A stretch of 64,000 bases of DNA from Theocolax elegans. Its lineage: Eukaryota > Arthropoda > Insecta > Hymenoptera > Cerocephalidae. The stretch is taken from NCBI GenBank assembly GCA_026168455.1, contig CM047430.1, positions 2,247,473 through 2,311,472 of the forward strand, read 5' to 3'. A program made the position numbers and the translations under genes. Positions within the stretch are counted from its first letter, which is position 1. Each line of letters begins with the position of its first letter. Positions 47,101-58,217 of the stretch are shown piece by piece. Under the pieces are notes generated by a model that made no database searches, was not told the origin of the DNA, and saw only the letters and a list, made by a program, of their open reading frames with translations.

Positions 47101-49236
47101 CGGATTACTGCATATTCATACTATAGGTAACTTTTAAAACTAATAGGAATATAGTTTGAAGAAATATTTATTTTTATTTTTTTATAACAATTTTTGGCCT
47201 GTTTTCGCTATTTTACTCGTTTTTGTATATTTATCATTACAATGCGTCGAAAAACTTGTCATTTGTACAATAGGAAAAAGGTTTGTGATTGCGTGACAAA
47301 CATTTTGTGTATTTACGTTTTTTAAATTGGCACAACAGATTTTGGGATTTTTGTACAAAAATTGATTTTAAAGAATTGTAAAAAGTGTCAAAGCTTAAAC
47401 ATATTACTGCAGGTCTAAAATAAACCTCGTATTTTATAATATCATGTCAATATTACAGGTGACTTTCAAAATTAACACGGTATTATAGTTAAAAGAAATT
47501 TTTATTCTCTCTAACAATCAATTAATCATAATTTTGTATCAAGCATTATTTACTGATGTTTTCATAAATATTTATAATTTTTATATTAAATAATATTTAA
47601 AGTATATTGTTTGTACGAATCTTTTAGCACGTGCCTTCTGTATTATTATTATTATTATATGTATCCATGATTGTGTGCTTAATATAAAAATGTCAAATAA
47701 ACAATAATAAATAAGCTTTAGGTTAAAATTAATAATTGAGGCTTAAATTAATCCAGGCTGATACCGCGTTCCGTTTCCGATTCTTATCCTCTTCAGCCCG
47801 ATTTTCATATCGACAAGTACTTATCTATTTTAAACGATCTATTTGAAATGTTATAAATAATGCGTGTAATTCTATGTATTAGATTAAAAGTAGGTACCAT
47901 AAAGGATTCGTACAAACAATATACTTTAAATATTATTTAATTTAAAAGTTATAAATAATTATGAAAACATCAGTAAATAATGCTTGATACAAAATTATGA
48001 TTAATTGATTGTTAGAAAGAGTAAAAATTTCTTTTAACTATAATACCGTGTTAAGTTTGTAAGTCACCTGTAATATTGACATGATATTATAAAATACGAG
48101 GTTTATTTTAGACCTGCAGTAATATGTTTAAGCTTTGACACTTTTTACAATTCCATAAAATCAGTTTTTGTACAAAAATCCCAAAATCTGTTGTGCCAAT
48201 TTAAAAAACGTAAATACACAAAATGATTGTCACGCAATCACAAACCTTTTTCCTATTGAACAAATCACAAGTTTTCTCGACGCATTGTAATGATAATTAT
48301 ACAAAAACGAGTAAAATAGCGAAAACAGGCCAAAAATTGTTATAAAAAAATTAAAATAATAATTTCTTTAAACAATATTCCTATTAGTTTTAAAAGTTAC
48401 CTATAGTATGGATGTTACCTGTGATAACACTCAAAATACAAGATATTTTAGTATAGTATGGATGTTATCTGTGATAACACTCAAAATACAAGACATTTTA
48501 GACCTAGCAATAATCCGATAAGTCTTGCGCAAGAATGCAAAAAAAAAATATTTTCAAACGTTAATCAACGTGTACCAAGGTCAAATATCCATTGCAGTAA
48601 CTACGGGATCATTTTCTACCTACAAAATCCTAGTTTCACCTAAATTTTGGTAAAAAAAAATTTAGGTAGACCGACGTTGTGAGCATTAGAAAATACTAAA
48701 AAACGTGTTTTTTGCATTTTAGGTCAAATGTAAATAAGCATAACTGTAAGCCAAATTAACTTTTTTAATAAACCTGGAACAGAAAGAAAGCTTATACCAA
48801 TACAAATCTAACCGCGGTAGGTTTTTTTAAAAATATCAAAAATTGTTAATTTGGTAGCATTTAGAAAATGTGCAAAATTTGAAAAAACAAGTGTTTATAT
48901 TTAGCAGTGTCAAAATTTTTGTTCGCCAAATAATTGTATTCTATATAGCTAGATTAAGAGTCTATAGTAATACGAAGACTTTGCCCTGGACGAGATAAAA
49001 AAAGACTAATTTCTCGAATTTTGGTGCAACTTTGAAAAATGTTAGAAAATGATGAAAAATAGTCTATTTTTGAATGTTTAAAATCGCATACCTACGTCCT
49101 TAATTGATTTAGAAGACTACAATTTTGGCTCACTTACTTTTTTTATAGTATAGTAACATACTAAATTTTTAGCCCGATTGGTTGACCCCCCCCCCCCCCC
49201 CCCCGGACCGATTTACAAAAAGTATTGGAATGACCC
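46384..49236. mobile_element. 2.85 kb foldback element, GGGTCATTCC ends
   Basis: Left arm 46384 to about 47630 and right arm about 47905-49236 are inverted copies around a ~275-base unique spacer. The ends read GGGTCATTCCAATAC and are flanked by TA repeats, so the target duplication cannot be seen. It has no coding. The right arm has a 19-base C run (49186-49204) where the left has GGGGGAG, and a 50-bp local duplication (48402-48501). Confidence 0.75.
48402..48501. repeat. 50-bp tandem duplication in the foldback right arm
   Basis: Two 50-bp units beginning TATAGTATGGATGTTA, at 48402 and 48452, differ at two or three positions. Confidence 0.85.
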
Positions 49237-49283
49237 ATATATATATATACTGCATACATACTGTATATCAACGGTTGGAAGGT

Positions 49284-49412
49284 AGAAGGTACTATCTTGT
49301 AGCCCGGTTTAAGAAGGTGCTATCTCGTAGTCCGGTTGAGGAAAGCGCTATCTCGCAGCCCGGTTGAAGAATGTGCTGTCTCAGAGCCCAGTTGAAGAAG
49401 GTACAATCTCGA
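49284..49412. repeat. 28-bp minisatellite, about 4.5 units
   Basis: Units resemble AAGGTGCTATCTCGTAGCCC followed by GGTTGAAG. They are diverged but in register, with no coding. Confidence 0.8.
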
Positions 49413-49654
49413 AAACAATGAAAATTCTTAAATTTTGTAGCGGTCATGTTGCGACATTTAAAAATGCCTTTTTTAGAAATTCAAAATATTTTTCGAAAAC
49501 GCAAAGAAAATTAGAAATACCAGAAAGTTGAGGAGATACTTCTATACACACACACAAAAACACGTACGCACACACACACGCACACGCACCCACACGCGCG
49601 CATACATACACATATATGCACGACAAATGAATCATTTAAATGTTATATAAAATT

Positions 49655-49845
49655 TTACATTTGCAGCATATGGGGTTATATAAAACATTGATGTTATTGG
49701 ATATCTTACTTATATAGACAAAACAATTTTAATGCATTTCTCGCTTGCGATGCAATGCATATGGGGAAATATGAGACATTGATCTTATTGCATTTGTAGG
49801 TCGCGGGGTAATTTGTGTCATTGAATTCATATGACTATTGCGACG
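49655..49845 (-). repeat. ~41-bp satellite, inverted orientation
   Basis: Diverged units of TTGCATTTCT...GGGGTAATATGAGTCATTGAT type appear here in the orientation opposite to the arrays at 51280 and 52423. The GC-rich island lies between the two orientations. Confidence 0.6.
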
Positions 49846-51270
49846 TGTCCACTGGGGATTAGGGTGGAGTCACGATTAAAACAAAAAATAACTAGCTAAA
49901 CGATTGCAGGTTTATTGCGCTTAATGTGTTTACGAGTAATACACGGCACAGCAGCGGCTTTGCCGTTCAAAGTGCCAGTCACGTTGGCCGCGGTCGCTCG
50001 AGTTCGCGCGATTGCGGGCCGTCCCGCACATAACTACGCGTCGCGCACACACACTGTAAGGAAGCTGGATTTGGGAGGAAGGAGCTCGGCTCACCTGGAC
50101 GCTCGTCTCCTGGGTCTCTCAGACACACGCGTAGACCTTAAAATTGCGGGTTCGAGTCAAACAATCTCGGTGGTCGGTTGCAGTCTGACGATCATCGGCA
50201 CGCACGAAGTGAGAGAGTTTTTCTATACGTATTGCGCATGCGCGCCTACTCTCGCGTCTCGAGTCGTGCGCGCTCGGCTGGGTTCGTACTGGCCGCTCGG
50301 GCCGTGGTTTCGCTGCCTCGACGAGGATGTCGTCGACGACGTTGACTTCCTTGGTGCTGGATGACGGTCGAGTAATTGCGGCCCTGCTGAGAGTACTATC
50401 TGCGAGGTAAGCTTTAGATCGTTCCTCGATACCTCGATTTTAGGCTAAATTGAGCCCGTCGAGTTTCCTCATTGCAGGTGCCGTATATCGTAATACGGGA
50501 TCCTCGGCTCGGAGTTTCCGGACAGCTGGAGTACATCGGCGCCCCATAACTGCCCTCAGTGAGCGGAGCCAGGCGGCGGTGAATCGACGTCGTCCCTTGA
50601 AGTGCCGCCGAGGTAATTTATCTGCTTTCCTCGGGCTCTAGTTTAAATGTTTACTTGTGCCTTCCATAACCTCAAACTAGACCTGTCATCTCCTTTCCTT
50701 TTGGTCCTGCTGACATACCTGGGAGAAGCTATGCTTGGTTGTAGCTTCTCCATCCTCGTTCCTTAGTAGTTGACCAACTTGGTAATTCATTACCGTTTCA
50801 GGTACTTTGGGTGGCAGTACACCGTTGCTTGCGCGCAAGGGCGCTACACTTATTGCAAGAGCTGGAGTCTTCACCTGGGCTGCTCAACATCGGGGGCTTC
50901 TGTTGGGTGCTGGAGAGGGTATTCAAGGCTGGACGGGACCTGGGGATACTGTACGGGTCATTGCTGGTGCTGGACAAGGCATTAGGATGCTGGATCAACG
51001 GAGCAGTGTGTGTGTGTTAAATTGTGCGCAGTCAGGAGTCGCATCTCCTTCGCTTCGGGTTCTCCTGCTTACTACGCAATGTAAGCCTATTCCGGTTTCA
51101 CACATTCACATATGTGTGTCATTTTAGGACTTGATTGGTATGTATAGCACGCTTACTTCGCATAGTAAGCATGACAGGTGCTATACTATACCTTGTCTCG
51201 CTGTTTTATTTTCAAAGTGACATGTAGTATAACTACAATGTCACACTATACAATGACGAATGACTCTTGG
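49846..51270 (+). other. GC-rich island with candidate spliced transcript
   Basis: This island contrasts sharply with the AT-rich surroundings. It starts near CACTGGGGATTAGGG, a word shared with the 3677-5102 insert (opposite strand). Two candidate introns have consensus ends: 50407-50477 (GTAAGC...TTGCAG) and 50613-50801 (GTAATT...TTTCAG). An open frame at 49915-50364 has no recognisable domain and may be chance in CpG-rich DNA. The island could be an LTR/leader of an unknown element or a gene fragment. Confidence 0.4.
50478..51127 (+). CDS. Candidate two-exon coding segment of unknown function
   Basis: Exon 50478-50612 and exon 50802-51127 join in frame across the second candidate intron, giving about 150 codons to a TAG at 51125. 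The first exon has no in-frame ATG, and the frame closes if intron 1 is removed, so the start is unknown. The second exon product is Gly/Ala-rich with imperfect repeats (GAGEGIQGW, GAGQGIRML). No domain is recognised. GC-rich DNA opens frames by chance, so this is tentative. Confidence 0.25.
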
Positions 51271-51279
51271 TTCCCCATT

Positions 51280-51727
51280 AGCGAAATAATCAATGCAATA
51301 TAATCAATGATTCATACTACCTCGCGATCTAAAAATTCAACAAAATCAATCACTCATATTTCTCCGTATTCTAAAAATAAAATAAAATCAATGACTAGTT
51401 TTAACCCGCGAGATAGAAGTGCAATTAAATTAATGACCCATATTATGCTTTATTCTAGAAATGCAATAAAAACACAACTAATATTACCCCCTATGCTAGA
51501 AACGCAATAAAACTATTTGCCATACGACCCCATAAGTGAGAAATGCAAATAATCAATGACTGATCTTACCCCGTAATCTAGAAATGCAATAAAAACCATG
51601 ACTCATATTACGTTGTAAACGGAAAACGCAATAAAACTATTTGTCATATTGCTCCATAAGCAAAAAATGCAATAATATGAAAGACTTACATTATCCCATA
51701 AACAAAATGTGCAATAAAATTGTGACG
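51280..51727 (+). repeat. ~41-bp satellite array
   Basis: About eleven diverged monomers of the type GAAATGCAATAAAATCAATG + ACTCATATTACCCC. It resumes at 52423 after an interruption. Confidence 0.8.
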
Positions 51728-51859
51728 CGAAATTGGTGCACGCACGAATATACATATATACACAATACATATTATAGTAATGATTTAAGATATCTCTCAT
51801 GAATCAGAGTATATCTTGAGTATCGAAATACAGAACGTGCAGTCTGCAACAGGTGAGCG

Positions 51860-52165
51860 AAATGAGCTTATTGTGAGCACATGTCTCGCCTATTTCCTCG
51901 AACCTAGGGCAACCTCTGCATATATGATCGTTAGCACAGGTTCATATACATAAAGAACCGTAGCCCACCTATCATAACCTTAACCGTTCTCATGAGTACA
52001 AGTGGAGGACCTACCGACTCCTGAAGAGGATCTTTGTGAGCACACGTAAACGACCAATCGACTTTTGGAAAGGATCTTTGTGAGCACACGTGGTGGTTGA
52101 TCTTATGCATTCCGTATCTGTCTAGTTTTCGAGAGCACATGTAGATGATAAATCTATCTATACCG
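51860..52165. repeat. Diverged GTGAGCACACGT repeat
   Basis: The core GATCTTTGTGAGCACACGT occurs at about 52029 and 52072, with weaker copies near 51870, 51985 and 52130. Spacing is irregular, about 45-55 bp. It interrupts the satellite array. Confidence 0.65.
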
Positions 52166-52422
52166 TACCACATCAAAGCAGTTAGTTATTGTTAATACGC
52201 GTAAATTCTAGTGATAACTAGATTCTCTCTTTATTTTGTTACAGGCTCATTGAGATTTGGCCAGATTAACATTTACTATAAATCTAAAAGTGTAAATATA
52301 GTTCAATTTGTTTCACTTAATATATATTGATTCATTTAATAATAATTGAAATCTACTTATTTCAAATTCCTTAACCATTTTGTGAATCCGGGAATCTAAT
52401 TAAGGCCTCGACAAGATACAAT

Positions 52423-52690
52423 CGTTACAAAATCAATGACTTATATTACCCGCAAAGCAGAATAGAAATAATATCAATGACTCTTATTACCCCATACGCC
52501 ATAAATGCTATAAAATTTATTTTCGATATGACCCCATAAGGGAGAAATGAATAACTCATATTACCCCACGAGCTAAAAATACGATAAAATTAATTTCTCG
52601 TATTTCTCATATGCTAGAAAAGCAATAAAATCAATTTTTCATATTACACCATATGCTAGAAATGCAAAATTTTATTTTCGTTATGATTAA
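52423..52690 (+). repeat. ~41-bp satellite array, second block
   Basis: About six diverged monomers of the 51280 family in the same orientation. Confidence 0.75.
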
Positions 52691-52924
52691 TAATATATGT
52701 ATAAATAGAAGTGTATCGTCAATTTCATGATATTTGTAATTTTTTTCCGGTTTCGAGAGTTTGTAACGGTAAGGTATTATTTACATTACCATTTGACGAA
52801 TTCGAACTACATGAGCGAACAGTATCGTAACGTTCGGCAAGATTCAGCTCGGTTCGGTTCGTCGTGTCGAGATACACACGCGCATCCGAATAACAGGGAG
52901 ACAAAAGAGATATAGCTACCTTGA

Positions 52925-54200
52925 TATGCGACAGGTATCATCAACATGTTGAAAAGAGAAAAGTGTAGCATAGTCGTGATAAGGACGATGTAGAATCTCT
53001 TCAAATTGGCCTAAAGTACAAGGTGGGTGACAACATGCAATCGTTGAGTAGTATTTGATGAGCTCCTCAGCATTGAAATATAAAGGGGGGAATCGGTCTT
53101 AGGCTTTGTCAGACCATGGTTACGTAATACCTTCCAGTAAGAGGCCGAGTCATAAACATCATTCAGAGTGTTAACGATATATAAATCACGTGCCTTTTTA
53201 ATTTCTAACTTTAACTGCTTATGTAAGGATTTATATTGGATAAGTAATGTGTTATTACCTTGTCTACGTGATTTTTTATATAAACGACCACGAATACGAC
53301 ACCTCTCTCCAAGTACCTCTGTGAACCATTGGGCAGGCGTCCTTTTCAATGTGCAATTTACTATAGGACCATGGACATCAAGCAGATTGATGGTTTTGTC
53401 TCTAAAAATATCCAGAAAAGAATCTACATTAATTTGATCATTATGCAGAAAAACATTGTCATTGAGGTATGATAGGAGTGCAGCGGAAAATAGTTGGGGA
53501 TTAAAGCCAGTAAAACGACGAGAAGACAATGATAACTGAGGCTTACCTGGCAAATCCAACTTATAATCCAGCATCAGGAAATCGTGACAGTTAGTAAACG
53601 GGGTCCGAGACTTATAGTAAGCTATAACCTTGTCTTCCGAATCAACCATGATTACATCCATCCACGTTTTAAATAAGTCACGATGATGGGTAGGACCATA
53701 TGGAATCAAATACAAATTTAGATCACCAATCAAGCCTCTAAGATGTCACGCATAATAACTGTCACTGGTTAAATCTGAATTTAGATCGCCTGCCAAAATG
53801 ATATCATAATATAAATGAATATAATTACTAAGCATCTGGAATACACTAGACAAGACATGGCCCTTAGGACGTCGATAAACAGAAATTAACAGGATTTTCT
53901 GATTAGAACATGAAGATATCTCGAGAAATAGAAATTCTTTGGCATTGATATCAGTATTGTCAGATTTGGATAGGATTTTGAATGGTATAGATTTCCGAAT
54001 ATAACATGCCACTCCACCTCCCTGAACAAATCTCTATTTCCCTTTTCCGATTTGATACCTCTGTCTTCCTGATTAGAATGAAATCATTAATGCTAAAAAG
54101 AGAGGTCGGCTGTATATCGATAGATTCATTCACAATAAAATCCCTAACTTCATAGAAATGTTCTTTTTAAGAATTGACATTAATCTGAGCTACGCTTAAA
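52925..54200 (-). pseudogene. Family A ORF2 endonuclease remnant (copy A2)
   Basis: Pieces at 54012-53746 (MACYIRKSIPFKI, SVYRRPKGHVLSS, AGDLNSDL) and 53733-53011 (GPTHHRDLFKTWMDVIMV, NCHDFLMLDY) cover most of the APE-type endonuclease and the linker. A stop and small frame shifts separate them. It ends in the segment equivalent to A1 residues ~400-425 (ATLFSF-H-V), before any reverse transcriptase motif. Confidence 0.8.
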
Positions 54201-54259
54201 TGTGGATATGCAGAATGATGCGCCAAAGAATTCGCGTGTGAATTTATTTGTAGATCTAA

Positions 54260-55305
54260 CCGTCAATGCAGTTTGCTCAAATCTTGCATTGTACCAATAG
54301 TAATCATTTCAGCATGATCATTTCGACGAACATATATCAGTCCATTTCTGGACCAAACATGTTTAAATTTGAACTCATGAGCCTTCTGTTTAATTTGAAG
54401 AAGTAATCTATACAGAGCTGGTGGCAGCATGTCATACATTTTTAATACTGGACCTTTATCAGAGACAATTTCATTTTGATTCGAGACTAGACTACTTTAT
54501 AAGATATCCCCATATTCGTGCTTCACCTTCAGAACATATTCCTTAATATCGAACGATTTAAATTTAACAATATATGAGAAAAACTTAGGTGCAACAGAAA
54601 GGGATGAAGCGGATTTGTTTAATTCAGAGCGTTTGGGTAAAAATTGGCAAATCTCGATAATATCACTCTCGAAGCAGGATAAATTCAAACACCTCAAAAT
54701 GAATAAAACCAGATCCCTGGGAGATAACGACGTATTCCCAGGTATGCCTGATATCTTTAATTCTGACCCCAAAGGTAAAGAACATGTTGACTTCAACTCC
54801 TCCAGCTGAGCCTCAATTTTATCCATACGAGCGGCATTATCGCCCAAAAGTGATTTTAATGAATCAAGTTGATTTGTAACTTCACTGTGATTCCGAGACA
54901 TCTTAGAAAAAATCATTGACAATTTGTCGGAATCAGACATTTTCGACCAATCAATTTGAACAGATTGGGACGATGATTGCGACGTAGAGGGACTTGATTC
55001 CATAATCGGCAAGGTAGATGGTATTCCGTCAGAAATAGAAATATTATTAGTAGTGAACATGTCTAGTGGTAGACTTAAAAGATGCTCAGAATCAGAATTC
55101 GAATTGCTGTCAATATTGCGAAATCTATCGAAACTCTGTGATCTACTAGATGGAGAGGTCGGTCTATCGTTCAGAGTATACTGGTGCTTATCTGCTGGTT
55201 TTATTAAATAAAAATAATAGCACAACCAGGATAAAACGATTTGCCACAGAATAGACATCTACGACTCTCGTTAACGATATTCTTATTGCATCTAGCACAG
55301 ACATA
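54260..55305 (-). pseudogene. Family A ORF1 remnant (copy A2)
   Basis: It starts with CARCNKNIVNESRRCLFCGK (PHD-like finger; stops after it near 55208). It continues at 55258-54497 with the Ser-rich linker, coiled coil (VTNQLDSLKSLLGDNAARMDKIEAQLEEL) and the beginning of the FP25-like region. A frame change near 54500 precedes the last piece (YRLLLQIKQKAHEF...HVWSRNGLIYVRRNDHAEM, about 54430-54290). Confidence 0.75.
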
Positions 55306-55310
55306 GCACA

Positions 55311-56149
55311 TTACTAAAGGACAAAACAGATAAATAGATTAATAATTTAAATCAAATCAAATACTGGTTAAATGCCAAACGAAAATTGAGCCTAATGTAT
55401 AATTAGCCTAACAAAGATCATAAAACAAAGCACCAATTAAGCTAACATCTAACACTTGATCATACTATAATAATACAGCATAATAAGGTACTACACTAAA
55501 ATTCAATGTAATGTGTATGATATAATAACATAACCATAGGAATAAGAATAAAAATACATATTATTTTTCACTCAAACTTAATTATCTAATACTGATTATT
55601 AATTTTCTCTTGTTTTTATAAGCACTACATAAATAATGAAGGAAAAAACAATAATACAACAGAACTAATACAAGAGATAGTACGTCATTAAGGATCTCAA
55701 ATGTAAGAACTTACGACTAAATGTAACTACTGATTAGAACTGTGTATATAAAAATAAATATATTACCAATAACAGCAATAAAATGTAAAAAGAAATACGC
55801 GCGTCTACGCACATATACATTATACAGAACACATATGCACACACACGCATATGTATATAAAGCGCATAGCTACAGATAAAACTAAATGTCAATAGATAGT
55901 ATAATAAGATCTGATAATGAAGAAGACAGATTTTGAATTTGACATTTATGAAATATAGACACAATATTTTGTAAAATTGTAATTAAAGATTTAAAGTTTA
56001 CGGTGCAATGGAAGTTATAAGAGTTAAATAAGTTATAAAAAAAATGTATAGGTTGTATCGATTAATAAGGTTAAAATTGATAACAAAACAATCGAAAATA
56101 TTGATTAATAACAATCAAATGGAATTACCACTTGGATGCTAACGACATG
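55311..56149. other. AT-rich interval upstream of copy A2
   Basis: There is no supported gene. The part nearest 55310 may be the leader of copy A2, by analogy with the AT-rich stretch after A1 ORF1. A short CA-rich patch lies near 55800-55860. Confidence 0.5.
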
Positions 56150-57128
56150 AATGTAAAATCATCAATGCGAGAAATAAACGCCTGACTGCCCAGGATTATA
56201 ACTTTCGTTTTATTTACATTCAGTTTGAGACCATTATTATTTGCTCACGCAGCAATGGCATTAGCATTCTCAGAGATTCGCCGAACTCCTGATTCGAAAT
56301 CCACCGGATAAAACGAAGAATAAACCTGGGCATCATCCGCGTACAGCATACATTTACTGTACTTGAAAACACTTGGCAAATCATTTATAAATGTGGAAAA
56401 TAAAATCGGACCAAGTACACTGTCCTGAGGTACACCTGCATTTACTCTCAACCAGTCAAACAGTTCGCCAACCTCACTTTCAACAGCCTGCGTGCGGCCC
56501 ATCGGATACCTATAAAACCAGTTTAGTACGATATCCGAGCAACCAATATTACTCAATTTAGTAATAAGCTTATCATGAGGCACTGTATCGAAGGCTTTGG
56601 AGAAATCGAATAACATCAGTACCGTGATCATCCGTGAATCGATGGCCCTTCTGACGTCATCCAAAACCCCCAATAGTGCTGTCTGAGTACTATGGTCCCT
56701 CCGAAAACCTGCCTGTCTTTCGGTCAGAATGTTGTTGCTTTCCAAATACTACGGAATCTGCAAATGCACTAAGCGCTCAAGTAACTTAGACAGTTCACAC
56801 AGCTTTGCGATTGGCCTGGTATCTGTACACGACTCGGTTTTACTCGACTTTGCTAGCGGAAACAAAACCACCCTCTGTCAGCAGTCGGGAAAATAACCCA
56901 CAGATAGCATATTATTGTATATATCTACAAGAGTAGGGGTTAATTGAGGTTCCAAAAGTTTGAGTATCTTTGAAAAGATTCCGTCTATACCGACTGCCTT
57001 AGAGGTAGATTTTAGTAGTGCATGCCTCATCCCTTTGGCTGTTACTAAAGAGAAGGAGAAGCAGGGAGATGAGGATGATAACAAGCAAGTGTTAGTCAGG
57101 ATGCATGCAAATGGCTGAACTGTGAGTG
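56150..57128 (-). mobile_element. CR1-group LINE family B, internal reverse transcriptase fragment B6
   Basis: Pieces at 57162-56878 and 56745-56245 encode reverse transcriptase: GIDGIFSKILKLLEPQL, RQAGFRRDHSTQTALLG, the catalytic LFDFSKAFDTVPHD, GVPQDSVLGPILF and LYADDAQVY. The fragment lacks both element ends. It ends on the left at VNKTKVIILGSQAF-like sequence near 56160, and abuts a 3' UTR fragment on the right. Confidence 0.8.
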
Positions 57129-57315
57129 GGGGAGAGAGGTAGATAGACATATAGATAAACATTTATTGGGTTTATAGGGGTAGAAACCCCGCTAACACAT
57201 TATTACAAAAAATCGCTAAAGAATTTACATAAAAACAAAAGATAAATATAGCAAAAAAAAATAACGAAAATTAGCGCAATAACAAGAAATAACGTTCATC
57301 GCTTATAACGACGCA
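57129..57315 (-). mobile_element. CR1-group LINE family B 3' end fragment B7
   Basis: It comprises an ATAG/GATA-like tail (57133-57156), the terminal hairpin (57166-57188) and about 130 bp of 3' UTR nearly identical to the 3' end of copy B8. It ends at the AG run that forms the B8 tail. Confidence 0.75.
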
Positions 57316-57629
57316 AAGAGAGAGAGAGAGAGAGAGAGATAGATAGATAGATAGATAAAACTTTATTTGGTTTATAGGGGTAGAAACCCCGTTGACACAT
57401 TATTACAAAAATCTTATAAGCATTTACAAAAAAACAAATAGATATAACATAATAATAATAATAACAAAATTAGCGCAATAACAAAGATAAATTTCGTCGC
57501 TTATAACTACGCCATTAAAAAGATAAAATTAACAATAAAGCCTTAGTATAAAATACGGTAATAACGATAAAACTATAATAAAGATAAAATAATAAACTAA
57601 AATCTTACGCAGCATAAATCGGCCTACCG

Positions 57630-58175
57630 TTAAACAATCTGAGGACATATAAGATTCTCACGCACAACTCTGTCCTCCCAGGCTGAACAGTCAAGCCTAA
57701 ACAAATGCTCGAATAAGGATGATTTAAAATGATTAATATACGATTGATCAAATGGAATGAATGAATTAAACTGAAATGAATTTAACAATTTAGAGGCAGT
57801 TACTATAAAAGATTTATTTAAGGATTCTGTACGTGGAGGAAGATAGGTTAAGGGTTTAGGAGGAAAACGAGAAGGATATCTAAGATGATCTACTGTATGG
57901 TCGATTTGAGTGAAATGTTCTGCAAGATAATGAGGCGAATTTCGAGCAATAACACTATAAGCCAATGATCCAATAAAATACAAACGTCTAGACTCGACTG
58001 ACAGCCATCGCAAATGTAATCTATACGGTGTTACATGATCCCGCCTACGCAGAGTTCCCCATACAAATCGCACACACGCATTAAGGAGTCGCTGAAGTCT
58101 TAGGTTCCGCACCTGATCAATATTATTATACACAGCACACGCATAATCAAAATGAGGCATAATAAGTGTCTCCAC
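57630..58175 (-). pseudogene. Family B ORF2 C-terminal region
   Basis: 181 codons continuing the reverse transcriptase after a frame change: MPHFDYACAVYNNIDQVRN, RLLNACVRFVWGTLRRRDHVTPY, VESRRLYFIGSLAYS, PPRTESLNKSFIVTASKL. The function of this conserved tail is not known to me. It is the same segment that survives in B1, B2 and B5. Confidence 0.8.
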
Positions 58176-58217
58176 AAGATATTTTCTAGTGCTTTGAGAG
58201 AATGCCCTCCTATGGAA

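Larger units (their letters stand above)
52925..55310 (-). mobile_element. CR1-group LINE family A, 3'-truncated copy A2
   Basis: Minus-strand ORF1 (55305-54260) and the 5' half of ORF2 (about 54200-52925) are present. The sequence ends abruptly near 52925 before the reverse transcriptase. LINE insertions are normally 5'-truncated, so loss of the 3' part points to a later deletion or rearrangement. Confidence 0.85.

Noticed and set aside
51280..52690. CRISPR array
   Set aside because: Monomers are contiguous and diverged, without conserved repeats separated by unique spacers; the context is eukaryotic.
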